NCBI GenBank assembly: GCA_021738625.1
Contig: JAIPBS010000018.1
Span: 1-64,000 of the forward strand
Length of the DNA stretch: 64,000 bases
Origin: Bacteroidales bacterium
Lineage (GTDB): Bacteria > Bacteroidota > Bacteroidia > Bacteroidales > JAIOZK01
Reading direction: 5' to 3'
This document shows, one piece after another, positions 10,404 to 19,079 of this stretch; position 1 is the first letter of the stretch, and every line of letters starts with the position of its first letter. The position numbers and the translations under genes are program-made. The notes below the pieces were generated by a model. The model was not told the DNA's origin. It saw nothing but the letters and a program-made list of their open reading frames with translations, and did not search any database.

Positions 10404-10799
10404 ATGAAAAAGTTAATACCGCTTTTCATTTTGGCAATATTCATGGTCTGGGGCTGCAAATCCAGCAAAGAAACAACCAAAGCACAGCAGGAAGTTCAAC
10501 CCTACAACAAGATCAGCATACCCCCATCTTATGCACAGGTGGCTGACGGGCTCAGCAGTGAACAACTCAGACAAATCTATTTTTATGCCCAGCAAAAAGC
10601 ACAACTGGTCTGCGATCTTGAATACCAGTCGATCAACACCAACAAATTCAATAAAGAAGATCAAAAGGAAAAGGTGATCAAACTGGAGCGGCAAATTCAG
10701 GAACTCCAGGTTGAAATAGACGAATTCATTGAAGGCCCTGAAATGGAGAAGGCTTTCAATGAAGCATACCAAATAGAATATGATAAGTGCAAGTACTAA
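10404..10799 (+). CDS. Small predicted lipoprotein with C-terminal coiled coil
   Basis: 131 residues from the ATG at 10404; an upstream in-frame ATG at 10383 would add seven residues but falls on the predicted transcription start. The N-terminus MKKLIPLFILAIFMVWGC is a lipoprotein signal with Cys18 as the predicted lipidated residue. The mature part has a variable linker, then a charged helical stretch (KEDQKEKVIKLERQIQELQVEID) likely to form a coiled coil. I do not recognise the family. The EamA exporter gene follows after 26 bases and may be co-transcribed. Confidence 0.75.
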   Translation: MKKLIPLFILAIFMVWGCKSSKETTKAQQEVQPYNKISIPPSYAQVADGLSSEQLRQIYFYAQQKAQLVCDLEYQSINTNKFNKEDQKEKVIKLERQIQELQVEIDEFIEGPEMEKAFNEAYQIEYDKCKY

Positions 10800-10825
10800 C
10801 AGCTTGTTTCACACCTTAAATTAAT

Positions 10826-11761
10826 ATGAAAAGGCCCCGCGACAAAATCATGTCATGGCTGATCCTTATTGTTCTGGCAATGACATGGGGCAGTTCATTT
10901 ATCCTCATCAAAAAAGGCCTTGAAGTTTATTCGAGCCAGGAAGTGGGGGCCTTGCGCATCGTGATCTCGTTTTTGTTCCTGCTGCCTTTTGCCCTGCGTA
11001 ACATTAAAAAAGTTCGGGCCAAAGAGCTGGCAATTCTAAGCATCATTGGCCTGGTGGGCAGCGTTGGCCCGGCTTTCCTCTTTGCAAAAGCGCAAACCGG
11101 CATCGACAGCAACCTGGCCGGCATATTGAATTCATTAACCAGTTTGTTTACGTTGCTTGTGGGCTTGTTGTTTTTTCAATTGAAAACCAGATGGTTTCAT
11201 GTGCTCGGCGTTATTCTTGGCTTGTTTGGGGCTATCGGATTGATACAGGTGAGCGGTGGCCATACCTTCTCCTTCAACCTGCAATATTCGGCATATGTTA
11301 TCCTGGCTACCATCTGTTATGCCTTCAATGTGAACCTTGTAAAAAAGTATATGAAACGGCTGGATTCCATCACCATTACTTCCGTGTCCTTTTTTATGGT
11401 AGGACTGCCGATTTTGCTCTATCTGCTGTTTTTCACGGATTTTACGCGGCAGATCCATTCCGACCATCAGGCCTGGACAGGCCTGATGTACATCGGCATA
11501 CTGGCTGTTTTCGGAACGGGCCTGGCCCTGATCATCTTCAACTACCTGATTAAAATTTCCAGTCCTGTAATGGCGGCTTCGGTAACCTACCTGATTCCCA
11601 TAGTAGCCATCTTCTGGGGGATTGCAGATGGTGAAAAATTCGAAGCCGTTTACCTGCTATGGATCGCCCTGACGCTGATCGGAGTATTCCTGGTAAATCT
11701 GAATTACCAAAACCCTTTCATCAAAAAAACCCAGCTAAGGTTCAGAAAAACAAAAAAATAA
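10826..11761 (+). CDS. EamA/DMT-family transporter
   Basis: 311 residues with about ten hydrophobic helices in two related halves, the usual size and layout of drug/metabolite exporters of the EamA family. The first helix carries MTWGSSFILIKKGLEV, the typical EamA opening, and the second half ends with PIVAIFWGIADGEK followed by a final helix and a basic tail. It should act in the inner membrane as an exporter of small metabolites; the substrate cannot be read from sequence. It is separated from rplU downstream by 78 bases that carry the rplU promoter. Confidence 0.85.
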   Translation: MKRPRDKIMSWLILIVLAMTWGSSFILIKKGLEVYSSQEVGALRIVISFLFLLPFALRNIKKVRAKELAILSIIGLVGSVGPAFLFAKAQTGIDSNLAGILNSLTSLFTLLVGLLFFQLKTRWFHVLGVILGLFGAIGLIQVSGGHTFSFNLQYSAYVILATICYAFNVNLVKKYMKRLDSITITSVSFFMVGLPILLYLLFFTDFTRQIHSDHQAWTGLMYIGILAVFGTGLALIIFNYLIKISSPVMAASVTYLIPIVAIFWGIADGEKFEAVYLLWIALTLIGVFLVNLNYQNPFIKKTQLRFRKTKK

Positions 11762-11768
11762 AATTCAC

Positions 11769-11798
11769 TTGTGTCTTTAATTATTTTTACTAACTTTG
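11769..11798 (+). promoter_or_regulatory. Bacteroidota promoter of rplU-rpmA
   Basis: TTG at 11769-11771 and TAACTTTG at 11791-11798 are separated by 19 bases, matching the -33/-7 arrangement of Bacteroidota housekeeping promoters. The expected leader to the rplU ATG is about 36 bases. Confidence 0.75.
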
Positions 11799-11839
11799 CA
11801 CCTCCAAAATTTTAAAGGAATTTAAATCACACGCAAGAA

Positions 11840-12481
11840 ATGTACGCAATCGTCGAAATAGCAGGACAGCAATACAAAGTAGAGAAAGGGCAGCAAATCT
11901 ATGTGCACCGTCTCGAACAGGAAGAAGGCTCTGATGTGGAGTTCAATGATATATTGCTGATCGAGAATGACGGAAAGGTTTCGGTAGGCAAACCCAACGT
12001 TGAAGGAGCAATGATTTCAGCAAAGGTGCTGGAGCATGTCAAAGGAGACAAAGTTCTTGTTTTCAAGAAAAAGAGAAGAAAAGGCTATCAGAAACTCAAC
12101 GGCCACAGACAGCAGTTCAGCAAGCTTGAAATTGGAGACATCCTTGAGAAAGGCACCAGGTCGGTAAAGAAAGAGAGCAAGGCGGCCGAGGAACCAAAAG
12201 CCGGGCAAGCTGAAAAGCCCAAAACCGAAGCCAAAAAGCCTGCTGCAAAGGAAACTGCAAAACCCAAAGCAGAAAAACCCGAAGAAAAGAAAGAAAGCAA
12301 GGCTACTGCCGGTAAGACTGCGGCAAGCAAAAGCGTGAAGAAAGAAGAATCGGCCAAAGAAAAGAAAGCCGAGCCCAAAGTAAAAACAGCCAAACCCGCG
12401 GCGGAAAAGAAGGAAGAAAAGAAAACAACTGAGAAAAAGGAAAAAGAAACGGGTAAGGGCGAAGAAAAATCAGAATCGTAA
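11840..12481 (+). CDS. rplU: 50S ribosomal protein L21 with long charged C-terminal extension
   Basis: The first roughly 103 residues are a normal L21 ([36 protein letters not shown] near residue 78), a structural protein of the large ribosomal subunit that binds 23S rRNA. L21 is usually 100-105 residues; here the chain runs to 213. The extra 110 residues are almost only Lys, Ala, Glu, Pro, Thr and Ser (for example [20 protein letters not shown]), low complexity and probably disordered. The frame is unbroken and the stop is 20 bases before rpmA, so it is a genuine fusion or extension rather than an artefact of start choice. The rplU-rpmA pair is the standard operon. Confidence 0.95.
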   Translation: MYAIVEIAGQQYKVEKGQQIYVHRLEQEEGSDVEFNDILLIENDGKVSVGKPNVEGAMISAKVLEHVKGDKVLVFKKKRRKGYQKLNGHRQQFSKLEIGDILEKGTRSVKKESKAAEEPKAGQAEKPKTEAKKPAAKETAKPKAEKPEEKKESKATAGKTAASKSVKKEESAKEKKAEPKVKTAKPAAEKKEEKKTTEKKEKETGKGEEKSES

Positions 12482-12501
12482 ACCTTTTAAAACGATAAAG
12501 C

Positions 12502-12777
12502 ATGGCACATAAAAAAGGCGCCGGTAGTTCACAAAACGGTAGAGAATCAGAAAGTAAACGACTGGGAGTTAAAATCTTCGGCGGTCAGTTTGCCAAAGCC
12601 GGCAATATCCTGATCAGGCAAAGAGGCACAAAACACAATCCCGGCCTTAATGTGGGCATTGGAAAAGATCATACCCTGTTTGCACTTACAGACGGTTATG
12701 TCGAGTTCAGAAAAAAAACAAACAACAAATCATATGTTTCGGTTGTTCCGAAAACGGAAGAGCCCAAAGAAAATTAA
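12502..12777 (+). CDS. rpmA: 50S ribosomal protein L27
   Basis: 91 residues beginning [20 protein letters not shown], the conserved L27 N-terminus that reaches toward the peptidyl transferase centre; [19 protein letters not shown] is the family core. There is no cleavable N-terminal leader as found in Firmicutes. It follows rplU by 20 bases and is followed by a strong terminator, so the two form a compact operon. Confidence 0.97.
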   Translation: MAHKKGAGSSQNGRESESKRLGVKIFGGQFAKAGNILIRQRGTKHNPGLNVGIGKDHTLFALTDGYVEFRKKTNNKSYVSVVPKTEEPKEN

Positions 12778-12806
12778 AGAAACTTTTTAATCCAGATAAA
12801 GCATTT

Positions 12807-12836
12807 AAATCCCGAAACATCATCGGGATTTTTTTG
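12807..12836 (+). terminator. Terminator of rplU-rpmA
   Basis: Perfect 9-base arms (AAATCCCGA at 12807-12815 and TCGGGATTT at 12823-12831) with a 7-base loop, followed by a T run. Confidence 0.88.
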
Positions 12837-12840
12837 TTTG

Positions 12841-12871
12841 TTGAAACATTGTTTTCGAATCATTAATTTTG
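12841..12871 (+). promoter_or_regulatory. Bacteroidota promoter of the serS operon
   Basis: TTG at 12841-12843 and TAATTTTG at 12864-12871, 20 bases apart, placed just after the preceding terminator and 15 bases before the serS ATG. Confidence 0.65.
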
Positions 12872-12886
12872 CAATAAAAAACAACC

Positions 12887-14158
12887 ATGCTCCAGCTAAG
12901 CTATTTAAGGGAAAACAGAGAAAAAGCGATCGAGCTGCTTGCGATTAAGAATTTCACCCGCACCGACCTGATCGACAAAGTGATCCGCCTGGATGACAAA
13001 CGCAGGGAAACCCAGAAGTCACTCGACGAGAACCTTTCCCAGGCCAATGCCATGGCCAAAGAGATCGGCATGTTCTTCAAAACAGGAAAAATTGAAGAAG
13101 CCAAACTGATGAAAGAAAAAACCACGGCATTCAAAAAAGTGAGCAAAGAATTATCGGAGGTGCTTGACCAAACCAGCCGCGAACTAAACAAATTGTTGCT
13201 TGAAATACCGAATATCCCCCACCCTTCCGTGCCTAAAGGAAATACGGAAGAAGACAATGAGTTGATCGAAGAGGAAGGCAGCAAGCCCGAATTGTTCGCC
13301 TCTGCCCTTCCCCACTGGGACCTGGCCAAAAAATACGACATCATCGACTTCGACCTGGGCAGCAAGGTAACCGGTGCAGGCTTCCCTTTTTACAAAGGAA
13401 AAGGAGCCAAACTACAGCGGGCACTCATCAATTATTTCCTCGATAAGGCCCTGGAAGCCGGCTATATTGAATATCAACCGCCCCTTTTCGTAAACGAAGC
13501 TTCGGCCCGCGGAACAGGACAGCTTCCCGACAAGGAAGGCCAAATGTATCATATCACCGAAGACAACCTCTACCCCATACCCACCGCGGAAGTACCGATC
13601 ACCAATATTTACCGCGATCAGTTGCTGGGCTTTGAGGATCTTCCTGTTAAAAATGCGGCCTACTCCAATTGCTTCAGGCGGGAAGCCGGGTCGTACGGAA
13701 AAGAAGTTAGAGGTTTAAACAGGTTGCACCAGTTCGACAAGGTGGAGATCGTGCAAATCCAACATCCCGAAAAATCCTACGATACTCTGGAAGAAATGCG
13801 GAAACACGTTTCCTCGCTTTTGCGGGACCTGGAATTGCCTTTCAGGATCTTGAAACTTTGCGGCGGCGACCTGGGGTTTACCTCTGCCATGACCTATGAC
13901 TTTGAAGTTTACTCGGCCGTCCAGAAGAAATGGCTGGAAGTGAGCTCGGTTTCCAATTTCGAAAACTTCCAAACCAACCGGATGAAACTCCGTTTTAAAG
14001 ATGAAAACGGCAAAAACAGACTAGCACACACACTGAACGGAAGCGCCCTGGCACTTCCCAGAATTGTTGCCGCTTTGCTCGAAAACAATCAAACGGAAAA
14101 AGGCATAAGAATACCAAAAGCACTGATTGATTATACAAAATTTGAAATCATAGACTAA
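12887..14158 (+). CDS. serS: Seryl-tRNA synthetase
   Basis: 423 residues, the normal SerRS length. It charges tRNA-Ser with serine in the cytoplasm. The N-terminal 110 residues form the tRNA-binding helical arm (DKRRETQKSLDENLSQ), followed by the class II catalytic core. Motif 2 is FRREAGSYGKEVRGLNRLHQ (from about residue 262), and motif 3 NGSALALPRIVAALLENNQ lies near residue 383; the TAEVPI serine-binding segment is present. It begins an apparent operon: the next gene starts one base after its stop. Confidence 0.97.
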   Translation: MLQLSYLRENREKAIELLAIKNFTRTDLIDKVIRLDDKRRETQKSLDENLSQANAMAKEIGMFFKTGKIEEAKLMKEKTTAFKKVSKELSEVLDQTSRELNKLLLEIPNIPHPSVPKGNTEEDNELIEEEGSKPELFASALPHWDLAKKYDIIDFDLGSKVTGAGFPFYKGKGAKLQRALINYFLDKALEAGYIEYQPPLFVNEASARGTGQLPDKEGQMYHITEDNLYPIPTAEVPITNIYRDQLLGFEDLPVKNAAYSNCFRREAGSYGKEVRGLNRLHQFDKVEIVQIQHPEKSYDTLEEMRKHVSSLLRDLELPFRILKLCGGDLGFTSAMTYDFEVYSAVQKKWLEVSSVSNFENFQTNRMKLRFKDENGKNRLAHTLNGSALALPRIVAALLENNQTEKGIRIPKALIDYTKFEIID

Positions 14159-14159
14159 C

Positions 14160-14681
14160 ATGAAAAAAATATCGCTTATTTCCGGCCTGATCGCCCTGGC
14201 ATTTATGATCGGCTGCGGACCCTCAGCCGTCGAAAAAAAATATATGGCACAAACAGACAGCCTGCTGAATGTTTGCTATGAAAACCAGGAGACACTCGAT
14301 GAGTTTAACCTGGTTCACTACGACAGCCTGCACGCCAATTTCAAGCAAATGAAAGCGGAACTCGGCAACCAGCGGATCGAAAATGATACCCTGCAGCGTT
14401 CATTCCTGCTGCTTGCCCAACATTTTCACAAATACATTCAGGACTTCCGCTATGCCGAAAAACAGCTGGCAACACTCATTGAAGACCTTGAAAAAGTTAA
14501 GATCAATCTGGAAGAGGGCAAAACAAATGAAGCCTCACTGGATAACTATTTTACGAATCTGAAAAGTTCGGTGGACAACCTCGACAAAAAAACGGAAGAA
14601 ACCGTTGAAGGTTTGAAAAACATCAGCAGGTACTACAATTCCGTTGCCCCGCATATACAAAATGTGATCGCAGAACGTTAG
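14160..14681 (+). CDS. Predicted lipoprotein with helical coiled-coil body
   Basis: 173 residues starting one base after serS. MKKISLISGLIALAFMIGC is a lipoprotein signal with Cys19 as lipidation site. The mature protein is charged and helical, with a likely coiled coil around residues 95-155 (FRYAEKQLATLIEDLEKVK; SSVDNLDKKTEETVEGLK). I do not recognise a family. Its position between serS and a periplasmic TPR protein suggests an envelope role unrelated to aminoacylation; that is inference. Confidence 0.75.
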   Translation: MKKISLISGLIALAFMIGCGPSAVEKKYMAQTDSLLNVCYENQETLDEFNLVHYDSLHANFKQMKAELGNQRIENDTLQRSFLLLAQHFHKYIQDFRYAEKQLATLIEDLEKVKINLEEGKTNEASLDNYFTNLKSSVDNLDKKTEETVEGLKNISRYYNSVAPHIQNVIAER

Positions 14682-14708
14682 TAGATAAATGTTTACTGAA
14701 CTTCCTGT

Positions 14709-16580
14709 ATGAAAGTACTTACATACATACTTTTTCTTTTGCTGATCTGTCCCTGTCCAACGATGAGCCGGGCACAGGACTTTCAATTGCAGCGTAACGA
14801 AAGCAGCCGGCCGCAGGAAAGCAGCGACCGCCAGCTGGCCTTTCAGTATTACCGGAACAAGGAATATGAAAAAGCTGCGGCAATGTTTCAAAAGCTATAC
14901 GATAAAGAACCCGCATTCAATAATTACAATTATCTTTTGAATTGCCTGCTCGAACTCAAGCAACTTGAACGTGCCGAAGACCTCATCAAAAAACAGATGC
15001 GCAGAAGCGACAGCTACTATCGCTACCACATCGACCTGGGATATGTTTACACATTGCAGGATAAAATCAGGAAGGCCGACCGGGAATATGCCAGGGCCAT
15101 AGATAATCTGCCCGCCAATAAAAATATGATCACCCAGGTTTCCAATGCCTTTATGCTGAGGCAGGAAACCGACTGGGCCATCAAAACACTCAATCGGGGC
15201 AAAGATCTGATCGGGAATGATGAGATTTTCGATATGGAACTGGGCAACATTTACTATCGCTCCGGAAATTTCAGCCTGATGATCATATCCTATATGGATT
15301 ATCTTGCCTTTGACGAAATGAGTGCTCCACGCATCAAGAGCAGGCTGCAATTGCTTATGAATACCGGAGCAGGCGAAGGGATCAGGGACATTCTGCGCAC
15401 GGAATTGCTAAAGAGGACCCAGCGGAACCCAGATATAAGGATCTATCCTGAAATGCTTTACTGGCTTTCGGTGCAGGAAGGCGATTATGAGTTTGCCCTC
15501 ATACAGGCCCGTGCCATCGACAAACGCTTCGACCAGAACGGAAACATGGTTTTCAACATCGCCGGGCTTGCAATGGATGAGGAGGTTTGGGGTATTGCCA
15601 TCGAAGGATATAACTATATCATAAACAGCCTTGGAGAGCGCTCTCCACTCTACTACAGGAGCCGCACAGGTATCCTGAAGGCGAAGTTCAACAGGCTATT
15701 GCAGAATCCGCAAATGGAAAATGAACAGGTGGAACAACTGGTTAAATCCTACGAGAAGACACTGGAAGAAATGGGCAATCATCCCGAATCCTTCCCGCTG
15801 AGCAGGAATCTGGCCCATATCTATGCCTTCCACCTGGGCAATTATGAAGAAGCTGCACGTATTCTCCTTAACAATGTCGAAGATCCCGGCATCAATGCAA
15901 TCGAGCGGGCACAAAGTAAAATGAAGCTGGCTGATGTGTATCTCTTCATGGGCGAAGAATGGGAGTCCAGCCTGCTGTACGCACAGGTGGATAAGGAATT
16001 TAAAAATGATCCCCTGGGACATGAAGCCAAGTTCAGGAATGCCAAACTGTTTTATTACCTGGGTGAATTCAACTGGGCAGAGGCCAAACTGGATATCCTG
16101 CGCTCGGCCACCTCCAAGCTGATCGCCAACGACGCCATGCAGCTTTCACTCATCATAAAAGACAATGTGAACACAGATACAACCTATGATGAACTGAAAG
16201 TTTTCGCATATGCGGATTTTCTTTTCTTTAAAAATGAAAAACAAGCCGCCCTTAAAAAACTGGATTCGCTCAACAAAGCCATCGAGGGATACCATGCCAT
16301 TAAGGATGAGCTGGTTTTCAGAATGGCTGAAATAAACGAAAGCCTGGGCAAACTGGAAAAAGCCGACAGCCTTTATGCCGTGGTAGCTGCCGATTATTCA
16401 TGGGATATCCTTTGTGATGACGCCCTCTACCAGCGCGCTCAACTGAACGAAAAAAAACTGGGCAGAACCGAAAAAGCAATGGAACTCTACAAACTTGTTT
16501 TCACCACTTTCCCAGAAAGCGTTTATTCAATAGAATCGCGCAAGCGGTTTAGGGAGTTGCGCGGAGACGAAAATCTTTAG
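14709..16580 (+). CDS. Secreted TPR-repeat protein
   Basis: 623 residues with a signal peptide (MKVLTYILFLLLICPCP, cleavage probably after SRA). The body is helical with tetratricopeptide-like pairs throughout, for example AFQYYRNKEYEKAAAMFQKL near residue 45, and C-terminal repeats of the tol-pal/YbgF style (LYAVVAADYSWDILCDDALY, LGRTEKAMELYKLVFTTFP). TPR arrays mediate protein-protein contacts; here they would act in the periplasm or on the outer membrane. It follows the lipoprotein gene by 27 bases and precedes rsmA by 18, so it belongs to the serS operon. No enzymatic motif is seen. Confidence 0.85.
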   Translation: MKVLTYILFLLLICPCPTMSRAQDFQLQRNESSRPQESSDRQLAFQYYRNKEYEKAAAMFQKLYDKEPAFNNYNYLLNCLLELKQLERAEDLIKKQMRRSDSYYRYHIDLGYVYTLQDKIRKADREYARAIDNLPANKNMITQVSNAFMLRQETDWAIKTLNRGKDLIGNDEIFDMELGNIYYRSGNFSLMIISYMDYLAFDEMSAPRIKSRLQLLMNTGAGEGIRDILRTELLKRTQRNPDIRIYPEMLYWLSVQEGDYEFALIQARAIDKRFDQNGNMVFNIAGLAMDEEVWGIAIEGYNYIINSLGERSPLYYRSRTGILKAKFNRLLQNPQMENEQVEQLVKSYEKTLEEMGNHPESFPLSRNLAHIYAFHLGNYEEAARILLNNVEDPGINAIERAQSKMKLADVYLFMGEEWESSLLYAQVDKEFKNDPLGHEAKFRNAKLFYYLGEFNWAEAKLDILRSATSKLIANDAMQLSLIIKDNVNTDTTYDELKVFAYADFLFFKNEKQAALKKLDSLNKAIEGYHAIKDELVFRMAEINESLGKLEKADSLYAVVAADYSWDILCDDALYQRAQLNEKKLGRTEKAMELYKLVFTTFPESVYSIESRKRFRELRGDENL

Positions 16581-16598
16581 ATTGCTTACCTTTATCCC

Positions 16599-17366
16599 AT
16601 GGACAGGCAACAGGTAAGACCGAAGAAATCACTCGGGCAGCATTTCCTGAAAGACGAGAATATCGCCCGCAAGATTATCGGATGTATTTCCCCTGAAACA
16701 AGCAACATCCTGGAAATCGGACCGGGCACGGGCATGCTCACCAAATATCTTTTACAGGATGATAAACTGCAACCCAAATTTATTGAAACCGATACGCAAT
16801 CCGTTGCATTTCTTCAGGAAAATTACCCTGAGATAAAGGAAAAGATCATCAAGGCAGATTTCCTGAATACCGACCTGAAAGATTTTTTTGAGAATGATTT
16901 CACCATCATCGGGAATTTCCCCTATAATATTTCCAGTCAGATTTTTTTTAAAGTGCTTGAAAACCGACACTTGGTCGATGAGGTGATTTGCATGATCCAG
17001 AAAGAGGTTGCCGAACGCATCAGTACCGGTCCGGGCAGCAAAACCTATGGCATATTAAGCGTTTTGCTGCAGGCCTATTACCGGATCGATTATTGTTTCA
17101 CGGTGAGCGAAAAGGTATTTGTTCCGCCACCACGGGTGAAATCGGCGGTGATCCGTCTAAAGCGAAACAAAGTGCATCTGGAATGTGATGAGGATATGTT
17201 TTTCAAAATCGTAAAAACCGCCTTCAACCAAAGGCGCAAAACCCTGCGAAATTCATTAAAACGCATTTCGGGCGACAAAACGTTGAATGATGATATTTTT
17301 AACAAACGCCCCGAAAATTTGGGCGTGGATGAATTTGTTGGGTTGACGAATTTGATGGACGCCTGA
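16599..17366 (+). CDS. rsmA: 16S rRNA (adenine1518-N6/adenine1519-N6)-dimethyltransferase
   Basis: 255 residues. RsmA (KsgA) dimethylates two adjacent adenines in the 3' hairpin of 16S rRNA during small-subunit assembly. The N-terminal KKSLGQHFLKDENIARKI and the SAM-binding ILEIGPGTGMLTKYLL motif are typical, and the catalytic NFPYNISSQI motif sits near residue 106. The C-terminal part has the basic FNQRRKTLRNSLK helix of the family. It is the last gene of the serS operon; a REP-like palindrome follows 35 bases after the stop. Confidence 0.96.
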   Translation: MDRQQVRPKKSLGQHFLKDENIARKIIGCISPETSNILEIGPGTGMLTKYLLQDDKLQPKFIETDTQSVAFLQENYPEIKEKIIKADFLNTDLKDFFENDFTIIGNFPYNISSQIFFKVLENRHLVDEVICMIQKEVAERISTGPGSKTYGILSVLLQAYYRIDYCFTVSEKVFVPPPRVKSAVIRLKRNKVHLECDEDMFFKIVKTAFNQRRKTLRNSLKRISGDKTLNDDIFNKRPENLGVDEFVGLTNLMDA

Positions 17367-17401
17367 ATTCTCTTATAACGCCATCGACAACGGATTCTGT
17401 A

Positions 17402-17424
17402 GAGACGCCCAAATTGGGCGTCTC
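17402..17424. repeat. REP-like palindrome
   Basis: GAGACGCCCAA and TTGGGCGTCTC form a perfect 11-base inverted repeat around one central base. It lies immediately upstream of a decayed REP-associated tyrosine transposase gene, the usual arrangement of REP/RAYT pairs. It could also slow transcription out of rsmA, but no T run follows, so it is not called a terminator. Confidence 0.75.
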
Positions 17425-17744
17425 GGTGTATCACACATGGAATATTTATAAAAATTGGGATTACGGATGGAATGCACGTTATTTTATCACCATTTGTAGC
17501 GCAGATAAAACCTGTTATTTTGGTGATATTGAAATGGAAACCGGGAACTCCCGGGGTGATCATCAATCAATACAAACGCATTTGTACCATCAATGCCAGA
17601 AAAATCATTCTGGGTTTCGAATGGCAACCACGATATCACGATCACATCATCCGGAACGATAAATCCTATCAAACGATCAGAGATTATATCAGGAACAATC
17701 CGGGAAACTGGAAAAACGACAAATTACACCCCGACAATCAATAG
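17425..17744 (+). pseudogene. Degenerate REP-associated tyrosine transposase (Y1 family)
   Basis: Two pieces of one protein lie in different frames. The first (about 17440-17540) reads WDYGWNARYFITICSADKT and YFGDI, the usual start of RAYT proteins. The second (about 17548-17744) reads GVIINQYKRICTINARK, then FEWQPRYHDHIIRNDKSYQ and IRDYIRNNPGNWKNDK, the usual C-terminus. The middle, including the HUH metal-binding segment that should read like MPNHFH, is missing, and the junction is also frameshifted. The total is about 100 codons against an expected 180-220. The family normally acts on palindromic REP sequences, and one lies just upstream. The last 7 bases overlap the end of the convergent TolC-like gene. 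Confidence 0.8.
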
Positions 17745-19069
17745 GCCTGTATAATGCCGCCGGTCAGGCGCTGCAATTCCGTTTGGGTATCGATCAGGTT
17801 GTAAATGGATTCGAGTTTGCTGATGGCGGCATTCAGGTAGATCAGTTGCACATCCCTGTAATTGAAAGAATTAATGGCGCCGCTTTTAAATTTTTCTTCG
17901 GATATCTGCAGGTTCAGCTTCGCGCTTTCCACGCTAACCAGCGAAACCCGGTACAGTTGTTTTCGGATACTGTAAAGGTCATAATAGTTCTTTAGCTGGT
18001 TGGTAAGGCCGTGTTTCATCTGGTCGATGGTAAGCTTGCCAATGATCTCATCAATCCTGGCATTCTGTATGGCCCTTTTCACATTGCCCCCGTTCGAGAG
18101 GTTAAAGCTGAGGGAGAAATTCGCGTAATAATCGAGGCTGTTGCTGTATGCAGCGGAAACATCCCGGTATTTTTGCCGGTTGTTGAAATGATCGGCGCCG
18201 GCATTCAGCGAAAGGGAAGGATAAAGAGAGCTTTTCTGGAAAGCGATCTCTTTCCTCAGGATTTCCTGATTTATGTATTGATTGGTGAGGGTTGTATTGT
18301 TTTCCAGCATCCTGTTCATCAGGGTGTCAAGAGAGTATTCCTGCAATCCGGTTTCGAGATTGCCGGTTAGCTCGTATTCAACATCGGATTTTTCTCCAAG
18401 CAACAGTTTCAGATTGAGCATAGCATTTTTCAGGTTGAGTTTTTGCAGGAGAAAGTTCGTCGAATCGCTGAGAAAAGCATCCTCGGCCTGCAATACATCA
18501 TAGGTCACTGCCGCTCCCAGCTTTTTCTTTTCCAGTTGATAGCGATAACGGTCGGCCGAAAGATTTTTCAGTTCGTTCAAAACATCAAGCTTTTCCTGTT
18601 CAAGCAAAACTTTATTGTAGGCCAGGATGATCGATTGTATGGTATTTTCAACAACGAGGGTGACATTTCCTTCTGTAAATTTTTCGAGCAGCTCAAGCTT
18701 ATCTTTTGTGATCTGCACTGCAAATCCGTCAAACAGTGTCCAGTTTAAATTGATATACGGATTCAGGGAATTCGTAAAGTACTTATCCCTTTCTCCGTCG
18801 CCGGTCCTGTTGGGTGAATTATCGAAGCGGTTGCGCTGATTCATGCCGATACTGATAAAGGGGTAAGCGCCGGCTGTTCCCCAGGCATTGTTGTTTTCGG
18901 CTATTCCCAGATCCATGGTAGATATCCTGATCTCATAATTGTTTTCAAGTCCAATGGCGATGGCATCACCAAGAGAAAGGCCTTCCTGGGCCATGAGTGT
19001 ATTTCCGCACGACAATGCGATCGCGGTCAGGAACCAAATCTTTAATTTCAACAAAACCTTGCTTTTCAT
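17738..19069 (-). CDS. TolC-family outer membrane efflux channel
   Basis: 443 residues with a signal peptide (MKSKVLLKLKIWFLTAIALS, cleavage near LMAQ). The opening EGLSLGDAIAIGLENNYEIR and the long helical heptad segments are those of outer membrane efflux proteins, which trimerise into a channel-tunnel across the outer membrane and periplasm. It is the third gene of a minus-strand operon, 10 bases after the RND pump gene, and should be the exit duct of that pump. The C-terminus overlaps the RAYT remnant by 7 bases. Confidence 0.9.
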   Translation of the reverse strand: MKSKVLLKLKIWFLTAIALSCGNTLMAQEGLSLGDAIAIGLENNYEIRISTMDLGIAENNNAWGTAGAYPFISIGMNQRNRFDNSPNRTGDGERDKYFTNSLNPYINLNWTLFDGFAVQITKDKLELLEKFTEGNVTLVVENTIQSIILAYNKVLLEQEKLDVLNELKNLSADRYRYQLEKKKLGAAVTYDVLQAEDAFLSDSTNFLLQKLNLKNAMLNLKLLLGEKSDVEYELTGNLETGLQEYSLDTLMNRMLENNTTLTNQYINQEILRKEIAFQKSSLYPSLSLNAGADHFNNRQKYRDVSAAYSNSLDYYANFSLSFNLSNGGNVKRAIQNARIDEIIGKLTIDQMKHGLTNQLKNYYDLYSIRKQLYRVSLVSVESAKLNLQISEEKFKSGAINSFNYRDVQLIYLNAAISKLESIYNLIDTQTELQRLTGGIIQAY

Positions 19070-19079
19070 ATCAAATGGT

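Noticed and set aside
17402-17424. Palindrome after rsmA as a rho-independent terminator
   Set aside because: Strong hairpin but no following T run; its position before a RAYT remnant fits a REP element better.
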